NCBI GenBank assembly: GCA_964390645.1
Contig: CAYMLL010000103.1
Span: 1-22,394 of the forward strand
Direction of reading: 5' to 3'
DNA: 22,394 nt
Source of the DNA: CAYMLL01 sp964390645
Lineage (GTDB): Bacteria > Planctomycetota > UBA8108
The notes under the pieces were generated by a model. That model was not told the origin of the DNA. It made no database searches and worked only from the letters and a program-made list of their open reading frames with translations. Below are positions 1-9,400 of the stretch, one piece after another. Numbering within the stretch: position 1 is the first letter of the stretch; each line of letters opens with the position of its first letter. The translations under genes were made by a program, and so were the position numbers.

Positions 1-1
1 G

Positions 2-3000
2 TTCCGACTCTTCGAGGACACGCCGGGTGTGCTCAACAATTCCTTGGCGGTCGATCTGCCGATCTACGCGTCGATCGGCGCTCACGAGTTCGGTGGCAGC
101 GGTGCGCAGCCACGTGTCGGACTCTCCGGCGGGCTCTTCCCGGTGGCGGGGGCGCCGCCGCTCGAGTTCACCCACGAGAATCTCGAGAACCTGCTCGACT
201 TCAGCGATTTCTCACTTGCCAGCTTCGTGCAGATTCTCCAGGGCACACTCGAGTGGCTCGGCTCGCTGACCGACTCCGACCTCATGGAAACGGAGATCCC
301 GGTTATCAATAAGAGCCTCGGTGAGCTCCTCGACTTCGTCACCACGTTCAACGATCAGGTGCTCTCGAAGATCGACTTCTCGCAGATCCGTACGGTGCAG
401 GACTTCATCCGGGAGTTCGCGGACGCTGGTATCTTGCCGCCGGGTCTCGACGTCGTCTTCGACGCGGCGACGAGCCAGCTGCGCTTGCCGATCGATTTCA
501 GCTTCGACCTCAACGGCTTCGACCTGCGCAACCTCGAAAACCTCGGCGATGTGTCCTTCCAGGAGCTCCTCGAGCTTGGCGCGTTCGTCGTCGGGGAAGG
601 GATGATCGAGGACAGCGACTTCGACGGAGTACCGGACTTCGACAAGGATACACTCGTCGACAACCTCCTGGCGCTCGGGAGAGTCGGTCTCGCGGACCTG
701 GTCGACCTCGATCTTCTCGGCGCTGCGGGCTTCGTCGGCACGACCTCGATCGCGGTCAGCGATCTCGAGGGCCTCGAGGTCATCGCCGCGGGTGCGCTCA
801 GCGGAAGCGGTATCGTCAGCGGCGGCAACGTTACACTAGAGGACCTGTTGGGGGCGAACGGTGTGCGGGTGCGGCTCTTCGACCTCGTCGAACGGGGGCT
901 CATCGGCGCTGCTAATCTCGCCGCCAGCGCGCAGATCGACTACGACGATCTGATCTTGTCGCGTCTGATTAGCTCGGCGGATCTTTTCGCAGCCGTCGGG
1001 ACTGCGTACGACCAGAATGACTTGACGACGACGAGTCCGCAGCAGGCGAGCTACGTGCTGGTCTCCGATCTCTTGGCGATCGACCTCGGCTTCGGCGATC
1101 TCCTGGAGATGGGTCTGATCGGCAGCTCAGAGTTTGACGGTGCCAAGAGCCTGACGATCTCGGCGCTCGAAAATGCTGAGCTCATCGCTGCAGACGCGCT
1201 CGACAGCTTCGGGACGAGTATCACGCTCGCCGACCTCATCGGTACGGCCGCGGGTGCCGACAGCGTCGCCCTCGCCGACCTCATCGAGGCCGGGCTGGTC
1301 CAACGAGCCGACCTGCTCGATCTGTCGAGCCTCGCGGTGGACGATCTCGCGATCAACGGTTTCGATCTTTCGGACCTCGTCGACCTCGGGTTCCTGACGC
1401 AGTCCGGCATCTCGAGCTTCGAGATCGACCTCTTCTCACTCAAGAATCAGCCCATCGACCTCGGCATCGAGCTCGGTGAAGTGCTCGAGCTGAGCACCAG
1501 TGCGATGGCGAATATCGATGTCACCGTCGGTGGTGGCTTCGAGTGGATCATCGACTTTGACGGACTCACCGGCAGTGAGGGGCTGACCATCCTCATCGAC
1601 AACGCTCAGGTGACCGGGCGTGCGTCGCTCGACGTCGATGACCTCGAGGTCGCCGCTCGGCTCGGCTTCCTACAGCTGACGGCTGGGGGCAGCGGCAGCG
1701 GTAGTGGTGTCAATCTTCTGGCCGAGGCGACCGTCGCTCTCGACGCGGACAACGATCTGACGACGAGCGGAGATCGTCGCTTCTCGTTCGACGATCTCCT
1801 CAGCGGAGAGCTCTTCGACGCGATCACCTTTGAGGTCGACGCCTACGCGGCGGCTGCGCTCAAGAGTTTCTCGGTGTCTCCGGCGATCCCTGGTCTCGAC
1901 ACCAGCGGACTTGCCAGCCAGGAGCTCTCGATCACGATTCCGGACCTCACCGCCATCAGCGGCTTTGAGGCCGTGGTCCAGGGTGAGAAGACACAGGCGG
2001 AGATCGACGCACTGCTCGGCCTCGACCGCGCTGTGGTGATCCTGCCGGACTTCGGCGACCTCTTCGACTTCAGCGAGCTCGACTTTGAGTCGATCATCGC
2101 GGCGATCCGAAGCGGCATCCAATGGCTCGAGGCGACCCTTGCCGAGCAGCCCTTCTACAGCGAGCAGATTCCGGTTGTAAACCGTTCGCTCGAGGATGTG
2201 CTCGGTTTCATCGACGACCTCCTCGAGAAGGTTGAGCAGGCGGCCGAGAACCCAGCCTCTGTGATCCAGGAGGTCGAGGAACTCATCGAGGACGCGCTCG
2301 GTATCGTCGACGATAACATGCTCGCCCCTGACGATCAGACCTTCGCGCTGATTCTCGAGGGGCAGCAGCTGATCCTCCACATCAAGTGGGACGAGGTCTT
2401 CGAGGACGTCTTCGCGTTCGGCCTCGACCTCGAGACCTTCGGTGCGCTGGGGCTGGACCTCGCCGCACTCGAGGGCGTTTCCCAGTTCGTCGACGCGGGT
2501 GTCGAGATCGAGTTCGGCGCCTTCGTCGAGGCGGTGGTCGACGTCGGGATCGATTTCAGCGGTGTCGAGGCCGGTGGTCTCGGCGCCGTCGAGTTCTTCA
2601 TCCGGGAGCACGACGCGCTCGCGGAAACCGGCACGCGCCTGTCGCTCGGCGCCAAGGTCATCGCAACGAACCTCGACCTGCTGATCGAGCCCTTCGGGAT
2701 CGGTATCCAGGATGGCGTCGTCTATTTGGGCCCCCGCCGCCGGGGGCGACGCGCCCCGGGGGGGGGGCCTCCCCCCCGGGCGACAGCCTCGGCGGCGACG
2801 ACGGCCGCGTCGCCTTCAGCAGCTTCGGACTCGAGAATCTGGATCTGTCGCTCGCCGGCGAGTTCTGCATTTTCCTGCCGGTCCAGGTGCTCGGAATTTC
2901 GCTGCATCCGGTCGCCATCGAGACGAACTCCGCCGTCTACCCGGAGCCCCTCCTCGAGCTCTTCGACCAGCTCGTCAATGGCCGCAGCGCGGACGTCGGT

Positions 3001-3409
3001 GATCTGGACGGTGACCTCGACACGGTCGAGCTCGAGCCCGAAGCGGTCATCGTACGTAGCCTGCCGGACTTCTCGAGCCTCTTTTCGGGCTTCGACATTC
3101 TCAGCATCCTCAACGACCCGTCGTTCATCATCAACGCGATCGACGGCGCGCTCGGTGCGCTGCAGGACATCTTTGGCTCGAGCTTCGCTCAGGACATTCC
3201 ACTCGTCGGAGACAAGCTCGCCAAGGCAGCCACCTTCATCAAGGACCTGCGCACGGGCTTCATCGCCGATCTCCGCGAGAAGCTCGGCGGCCCGGGCAAG
3301 GCGATCGAGTTCGTTCGCGACGCGCTCTGGGACGCATTCGGTCCCGACGGACTGGAGATTCTGCTCGACTCCAGCGGCGACGGCCTTGTCACCAAGGAAG
3401 GCGATATAG
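2..3409 (+). CDS. Giant repeat-rich surface protein, upstream part (5'-incomplete, true frame lost near 2727-2780)
   Basis: The frame is open from the first complete codon at position 2, so the gene begins upstream; the GTG at 29 is internal. The protein up to about 2734 is acidic, has no cysteine, and alternates amphipathic helices (IPVINKSL, QIPVVNRSL) with beta-rich stretches (VGGGFEWIIDFDG). From about 2735 the same frame becomes arginine- and serine-rich nonsense and ends at TAG 3407-3409, while the frame one base back carries on the same protein style for another 19.6 kb. The true product therefore continues in the second frame, and the stretch 2735-3409 read literally is not a real C-terminus. 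An automatic caller would probably split the gene here. I recognise the module type as that of giant calcium-binding surface proteins but know no specific homologue. No catalytic motif is visible; a structural or adhesive role is inferred. Confidence 0.85.
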   Translation, partial: FRLFEDTPGVLNNSLAVDLPIYASIGAHEFGGSGAQPRVGLSGGLFPVAGAPPLEFTHENLENLLDFSDFSLASFVQILQGTLEWLGSLTDSDLMETEIPVINKSLGELLDFVTTFNDQVLSKIDFSQIRTVQDFIREFADAGILPPGLDVVFDAATSQLRLPIDFSFDLNGFDLRNLENLGDVSFQELLELGAFVVGEGMIEDSDFDGVPDFDKDTLVDNLLALGRVGLADLVDLDLLGAAGFVGTTSIAVSDLEGLEVIAAGALSGSGIVSGGNVTLEDLLGANGVRVRLFDLVERGLIGAANLAASAQIDYDDLILSRLISSADLFAAVGTAYDQNDLTTTSPQQASYVLVSDLLAIDLGFGDLLEMGLIGSSEFDGAKSLTISALENAELIAADALDSFGTSITLADLIGTAAGADSVALADLIEAGLVQRADLLDLSSLAVDDLAINGFDLSDLVDLGFLTQSGISSFEIDLFSLKNQPIDLGIELGEVLELSTSAMANIDVTVGGGFEWIIDFDGLTGSEGLTILIDNAQVTGRASLDVDDLEVAARLGFLQLTAGGSGSGSGVNLLAEATVALDADNDLTTSGDRRFSFDDLLSGELFDAITFEVDAYAAAALKSFSVSPAIPGLDTSGLASQELSITIPDLTAISGFEAVVQGEKTQAEIDALLGLDRAVVILPDFGDLFDFSELDFESIIAAIRSGIQWLEATLAEQPFYSEQIPVVNRSLEDVLGFIDDLLEKVEQAAENPASVIQEVEELIEDALGIVDDNMLAPDDQTFALILEGQQLILHIKWDEVFEDVFAFGLDLETFGALGLDLAALEGVSQFVDAGVEIEFGAFVEAVVDVGIDFSGVEAGGLGAVEFFIREHDALAETGTRLSLGAKVIATNLDLLIEPFGIGIQDGVVYLGPRRRGRRAPGGGPPPRATASAATTAASPSAASDSRIWICRSPASSAFSCRSRCSEFRCIRSPSRRTPPSTRSPSSSSSTSSSMAAARTSVIWTVTSTRSSSSPKRSSYVACRTSRASFRASTFSASSTTRRSSSTRSTARSVRCRTSLARASLRTFHSSETSSPRQPPSSRTCARASSPISARSSAARARRSSSFATRSGTHSVPTDWRFCSTPAATALSPRKAI
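611..649 (+). other. Calcium-binding type motif (thrombospondin type-3-like)
   Basis: The residues DSDFDGVPDFDKD place aspartates at positions 1, 3, 5 and 9 with glycine at 6. That is the DxDxDGxxD spacing of thrombospondin type-3 and EF-hand-like calcium loops. It sits exactly where the repeat insertion into supermodule copy I begins. A single copy is weak evidence, but several further acidic loops in the same protein support calcium binding. Confidence 0.5.
689..1440 (+). repeat. DLxxxGLI leucine-rich pseudo-repeats
   Basis: Four units of about 60-71 residues begin with LADLVDLDLLG (689), FDLVERGLIG (878), FGDLLEMGLIG (1091) and LADLIEAGLVQ (1271). A fifth start, LSDLVDLGFLT, follows at 1367 after only a half unit (about 32 residues). 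Between starts runs a second half of the type SLTISALENAELIAADAL followed by (V/I)TLxDL(L/I)G. The pattern of Leu/Ile at regular steps is not the consensus of classical LRRs (LxxLxLxxN) or pentapeptide repeats. I do not recognise a named family. Confidence 0.6.
2042..3060 (+). repeat. Supermodule copy II
   Basis: It begins LPDFGDLFDFSELDF (2042), has the helical anchor EQIPVVNRSLEDVLGFIDDL (2162) followed by a long acidic helix EEVEELIEDAL-like stretch (2260s), then a beta half centred on FGAFVEAVVDVGIDF (2513). The copy lacks the DLxxxGLI insertion found in copy I, going straight from LDLAALEGVSQF to the beta half. The frame change falls inside its beta half. It closes with DGRVAFSSFGLENLDLSL in the second frame, the counterpart of GDRRFSFDDLLSG in copy I. 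Confidence 0.6.
2727..2780 (+). other. G/C homopolymer knot with reading-frame change
   Basis: The stretch contains C5 (2731-2735), G5 (2742-2746), C4 (2754-2757), G10 (2758-2767) and C7 (2771-2777). C5 and G5 can pair around a 6-base loop, and the G10 run can pair with C7 across CCT. Upstream of it the protein is read in codons starting at position 2, downstream in codons starting at position 1. The net change is equivalent to one missing base or two extra bases. The third frame inside the knot reads APAAGGDAP and GGGLPPG, a natural linker, so two separate one-base insertions are an alternative to one deletion. A sequencing or assembly error is the simplest explanation; a true mutation, transcript slippage on G10 or a -1 ribosomal shift are others. 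Confidence 0.85.
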
Positions 3410-6400
3410 CGGTCGACTGGTACTCGGAAGACGGGGACCTCGTGAAGGCGTGGGAACCAGGCGCCCGCGTTCCCAAGAAAGACGACCCTGGACTCGTCAC
3501 GAACGCCGACGCCGACGCGATCCAGTTCGACATGCTGCTCGGCGGCGTCGCCTTCGGCACCGGCGTGGATATCCCGCTGGCCATCGACCTGCCGGGATTC
3601 GGCCTCGACGTCGACGGTGGCTTCGCGATCCAGATGGACTGGAGCTTCGACTTCGGCTTCGGGCTCAGTCTCGCCGACGGCTTCTACCTGACAACGAACG
3701 ATCAGGATGCGCCGGCCGACGCGGAGATCGAGGTCGAGATCGGTGTCTTCCTCGACGGTGAACCGCTCGACAACGTGCAGGTGACACCGTTCGTCGCCCA
3801 GGGCAAGCTGCTCTTCTTCAAGCTCACTGCAACGGACACCGACCGCAAGCCTTCGACACCGGGCTTCCAGCCGAGCGGCCTCTTCGGTTTCCTCTCGGTC
3901 GATTTTCACGGTGTCGAAGCCACCGGCCGCCTGACGCTCGACCACATCTTCACGAACTCGCTCGAGGACGTCTTCGAGGTCGACTTCGGCCTCCAGGCGA
4001 CGCTCGGGCTCGAGCTCCAGCTCGAGCTCGACGGGGTCGAGGGGCTGCCGAAGCTCAAGGGCGACCTGGTGCTCAGCTGGGGCTGGAGCCTGCAGGAGGG
4101 TGCCGGCGAGTTCGACCTCGGGCTGCGCAACCTGCGCATCGAGGTCGGCAGCTTCATCAGCGAGATCCTCAAGCCGATCACGGACACGATCGCTGACGTC
4201 CTGGAACCATTCAAGCCTGTCGTCGACATCCTCCTGACACCGCTTCCCGGCCTCGATAAGATCCTCGACGATCCGACGCTGGTCGGTGTCATCAACTTCA
4301 TCGCCGGGTTGATGGGACAGCCGGGAATCGACCCGGCGTTCCTGCACGCGGTGAAGAACATGATCGACATCGCGTTGCAGGTCGATGCGCTCCTCGGTAT
4401 GGACGGCGAGATCCTGCTCGGCGACATCATCGGGCTCGGCACCGGTGACGTGTCGACAAGTCCGGCACCTCTGGGCCTGCCACAGGAGCTCTCGTCCTTC
4501 CTTGAACGCGTTGCGGCTCAGGGCTCCGGCGAGGACGTGTCGTCAGGCGTCAGCGGCGGGTTCACGAGCGAGGACCGCGCGGGCTTCCAGATCATCGAGC
4601 ACATCACGGACATCGGGAACTGGGCGAAGCTTCTGACCGGCGGCGACGCGACGCTCTTCACGTACGAGATGCCGCTCCTGAGCTTCGGGTTCGACTTCCG
4701 CCAGCGAATCGCGACGATCACCGCGGGGCCGGCGATCATCAACGTCGACATGGTCGGCGGCTTCTCGATGACCGCCGACCTCGGCTTCGGCTACGACACG
4801 TTCGGCATCCGCAGGGCGATCGAGACCGGCAACCCGTGGGAGGCGTTCGACGGGTTCTTCATCGCGGACTTCGGGATCACGAGCGGCCAGGAGAAGGACG
4901 AGTTCACGTTCCGGGCCGAGCTCGGGCTCGAGGCGGCCTTGTCGCTCGTGATCATCGAGGCCGGGCTCGGCGGCGTCATCGGCTTCGAGGCAGGTCTTGA
5001 CCTCAACGACATCGAGATCAACGGCGAGAGCGACGGCAAGGTCCGCATCTCCGAACTCATCACGATGTGGAATTACACCGGAAACGACGCACCCGGTGGC
5101 CTGCTGAACATCATCAATCTCGCCGGGCGTGTCTTCCTCGAGATCTACCTCTTTGTCGACGTCGGTATCTCGCTTCCCTTCGTCGGCAAGATCATGGCGC
5201 GCATCATCGACATCACGCTGGTCGACCTCACCCTCGTCGAATGGGAGTACAAGGCGCCGAACGTCGAGCCGGTGCTCGCCCACGATGAGGGGAGCACGCT
5301 CGTCCTTCACACCGGAAAGCGCGCTGCAGACCGCGAGTACCTGGACACCGACGACGGTGGCGAGATCGTGAAAGTCAGCGGCGACTCGAGCGCGATCACT
5401 GTCGAGTACTCGCACTGGACGCAGGAGTTCGACACGGGCGGCTACACGAAGGTGATCGCGGACGGTGGCGACGGGAACGACAGATTCGACGCCTCGGGCC
5501 TGACGGGGGTCGAGGTCGAGTTCACGGGAGGCTTCGGCGAGGACCAGTTGAGCGCTGGCAGCGCCGGCGGCCTGCTGGACGGCGGCGACGACAACGACAC
5601 GCTCGGTGGCTCGGCCGCGACGGCGCCGGTGACGATGCTCGGCGGCAAGGGGGACGACCGCTTGACCGGTGGCAGCGCCGGAGACATCCTCGACGGCGGC
5701 GACGGCGAGGACAGGCTAAGTGGCGGTGGCGGTGCCGACGAGATGCGTGGTGGCAAGGGTGCCGACCAGCTTTCCGGTGGCGAAGGCGACGACGAGTACT
5801 ACTTCGCGGAGAGCTACGACGAGGACAGCTTCCGCGACAGCCAGGGCTCATCGCTGATCGACCTGAGCAGCGTATCTTCGCCGACGATCGTGCAGATCTC
5901 CCCGACCTCGACCCAGATCACCACCGGCGGCAGCCAGATCCGGCTCGGTCGCTCGTCGCTGTCGAGAATCATCCTCGGTACCGGCTACGACGAGGTGTAC
6001 GTCTCGAGCATGCCCGGGGGGGCCGTGGAGATCGAGGACGCGGGAGGCGGCTCTAACATCACCGTCACGCTCGAGCGCCCGGACTCGAAGACGGCCGCCG
6101 GCACGCTGACTATCTTTGACGACGACACGGACTTCGACGAGCTCTTCTTCACGAACGTGCCGGAGTCGATCGAGATCAACGACCACGAGGTCAAGAACGG
6201 CCGCGAGTCCTTCAGCTTCGACGACGACCTCGAGCAGGTGACGCTCCACGCCGTCGACCTGGTGCCGATTATCGCCCCGGTCACGATGGAGCGCACGCAG
6301 GACAGCGAGGTGGAGATTCACGGGCTGGAGATCACGACGACGAACGGCGGCATCGCCGCCCTCGGCGCCACCAGCCTCGACCTCGTGGCGACCACGCTGA

Positions 6401-9400
6401 CGGTGAGTCCGAACCTCGAGGCGCACAACGTCTACTTCGAGCAGCCGACTGACGCGACGCTCGCTTCGGAGTATGCGATGGCTCTTGCCGAACTCGAGCT
6501 CGCCGGCGAGCGCAAGCTGATCCTCGGCGGCACCGTCCTCGCGACGGGCGACTTCCACGCCGATCTCGACGTGATCGCCTCGACGACCGAGGGGATGGTC
6601 GACGACGGTGAGATCGACTACCGGATCGACGCGCACGACCTCGACTGGGAGGTCGCCGTCAGCGACGTCATTCTCAACGCCGAGGTCAACGGCATCGGCG
6701 ACGGCAGCATCCGCATCCATGCGGCGAACCCTGGAGACGGAGGGCCGGCGGCCAAGATCGAGGTGCGCGCCGACGTCACCTCGTCGACGAACGCCAATCC
6801 GCTCAGCCCCGACGACCTCGGCGGGGGGACGCTGCGCCTCGTTCCCGAGGGCGTTCTCGATATCTACGGCGGCGCCGAGTTCCTTGGCGCGGGCGCGCAC
6901 CTGATCCTGCTCGCCGACAACATCTACAACCACACCTTCGTCGACTCGAACCGCCTCGTGACGACGGTGGAGAGCGCGACGATCGTCACGCGCGCCGAGG
7001 GCGTCGCCGACGGGAGCGAGATCGAGATCCTCGAGACCGACAGTCTCGACGTCTCCTACGTCAGCTACGCCGGCACCTCGGGCGCTCTCTCCAGCGCGCA
7101 CGGGACGATCGACGTGCGCCTCCTCGGAGTCGACGCGCGCCTGTCGCTGGAGTCGGGGTCGCTCGTCACGCAGACCGCGGACCGTGACATCACTCTGCGG
7201 GCCGATGACTTCGACTTCAAGAGCGGTGTCGGACAGGTGATCGGCAGCGGTGAGCTGACGATCCACACGGAGCAGGCGGCCAGCTTCGTCCTCGGCAGCG
7301 CGGCGGAGCATCCGCTGGGCAAGGACTGGACGGACATGATCGAGGAGTTCCCGAACTACAACACCGACTTCCTGCCGGAGCACGTGGGCGGCAACTTCAC
7401 GGGTGAGGGAATCGAGGCCACCTACGACGACGACGGTTCGCTCTTTGCCGACCACGCGCACATTTCGACACGCGACCTCGCGGCGCTCGCGAACGGCTTC
7501 ACGCTGGTGACGATCGGCGAGAGGGACGGAGTGAACGCGACCGAGAAGATGTTCTTCGGCGACGCGTTCAACGACACGGGGCGCGGCCGCGACAGCTCGT
7601 TCCGCGACGAGGTGATCTGGAACGCGGAGAAGATCTTCGTGGCGGGCCAGGTCGAGGTGCGCGCGCCGCATCCGAGCGAGTTCCCGGTGCCACTGACGGT
7701 CAACACCGATCGCCTGCACATCAAGTCGAAGGACATCAACAACCCGCTCGGCGGACTCGATTCCGGCATCTCGGGCGACCTCCTCAGCCTCGCACCGAGC
7801 CGTGACAGTGGGGGCAACCTGGACGGCGTTGTCGACGGTATCCGCAACCGTCTGATCGTCGATGGCTGGCTGAAGACCGACAATGACATCGTCGTCGACA
7901 TCGTAGGCAGCGGCGAGACCTACACGACGAGCCTGACCTCCGGCCTCAACAACGTCTACCAGGGCATCGCCGGGCTCTTCGAGACGACGAAGGACGGCGG
8001 GGAGATCTCGCTCACGACCGCCGAGTCCGTGGTGCTCGAGGGCCAGAGCTACGTCTCGGGTTCCGGCTCGCAGATCCTGGTGAACGCGGGCACCTTCTTC
8101 GAGCTCGTGCAGATCGCCGGCGTCATGTCGGCGCCCGACGCGAACACGCTGATCCAGATCGAGGCGCCCGAGGCGATCTACGTCAACGGCGAGATTCTCG
8201 CGGGCGTCGTCTGGGAGGGTGGCGTCAAGCAGCAGAGCCCGACCGACCCGCTCGGCACCGCACGCGTCGTCGTCACGACACCACACGAGCTGCGTATCTA
8301 CGGCGCGATCTCCTCGAGCAACATCCTCGACCTGACCGCGGGTCCGGACCAGGACTACAACGAGGGCGACTCCGCCGACGCGAGCATCCATCTCACCGGC
8401 CAGCTCTTCACGCTCGGCGAGAGCAAGACGCTGCGGCTCGAGGTGACGGAGGACGAGGGCGGCGGCGCCGGTGGCGCTCCCTCGGACGGCAAGCGCGATA
8501 TCCTGATCGAGGGAAGCATCTTCGTCCGTGGCGACGACTCGGGGCTCTTCGTCGAGTCGCCGCAGCGCGTCAAGTTCGCGACGTCGCTGGTCGAGGTCGC
8601 CGACGGTATCGAGATCTACGGACGCGATCACACGACGGATGCGGACTTCACCGACGCCGAGGGGGAGCTGGTGACGAGCAGCGTCCTGATCGAGCCCACG
8701 GCTGTCATCACGTCCTTCGCCGCGGGCAGCGACGTGCTGATCGACGGCGCGTACGACGTCGACGTCTACGGAACCGTCCTTGCGGGTGGCAGCATCGGCC
8801 CGACCGGCGTCACCTGGACGGGGCCCGACTCGGAAGCCACCGTCACCGCGGGCGAGCAGGTCTACATCAACAGCGGGATCCTCGCGAGCGACACGGTGAC
8901 GATCCGCGGCGGCGCAACGAACGCGGCGGATGACGAGAGCCGCGATCCCTCGCAGACTCACTACCTGAGCGTCGTTCTGGACACCGCCGGAGGACTGACG
9001 GCCGCCGGACGCACGTCCGACATGACGCCGGGGCTCGTGCGCGTCTTTGGCGAGAGCGACGTCGAGATCATGGGCCACATCTGGTCCGGCGCTGATCGTC
9101 GTCTGCTCTTTGACTCGGACGGAAACCTCATCGACGAGTCGATCGACTGGAGCCGGTCGGTCGGCGGCGAGGTGTCGATCGAGTCGAGCGGGCAGGTCTT
9201 CATCGGCGGCTGGACACAGAGCTTCGACAACGAGGTCGTCGTGGGGACGCTCGAGGCGCCGATCGACGTCTCGCTCGCCGTCGAGTTCGACGTCGAGGGC
9301 ACCGCAACGGCGACGATCCTCGGCTCGGCGACGCAGGACAACCTGGGCCTCGACGACCTCCTGGCCGACATCGAGAGCGTCTTCGACAGCGTCGACGTGC

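Larger units (their letters stand above)
158..2035 (+). repeat. Supermodule copy I (helical plus beta module), with internal insertion
   Basis: It opens with NLENLLDFSDFS (179), then a helix with the anchor EIPVINKSLGELLDF (293), then a beta stretch LRLPIDFSFDLNGFD (479). The matching second half resumes after an insertion with VTVGGGFEWIIDFDG (1520s) and GDRRFSFDDLLSG. The anchor order and spacing match copies II and III. The distance from the LxDF opening to the IPxV anchor is 114, 120 and 132 bases in the three copies. I know no function for the module; it recurs in giant bacterial surface proteins as I recall them. Confidence 0.6.

Noticed and set aside
2731..2777. The G/C hairpins as a transcription terminator.
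   Set aside because: No T-run follows and the coding protein continues directly after it.
5142..5205. Possible transmembrane segment (EIYLFVDVGISLPFVGKI).
   Set aside because: Contains Asp and alternates hydrophobic and small residues like beta strands; it is too short and charged for a convincing membrane helix.
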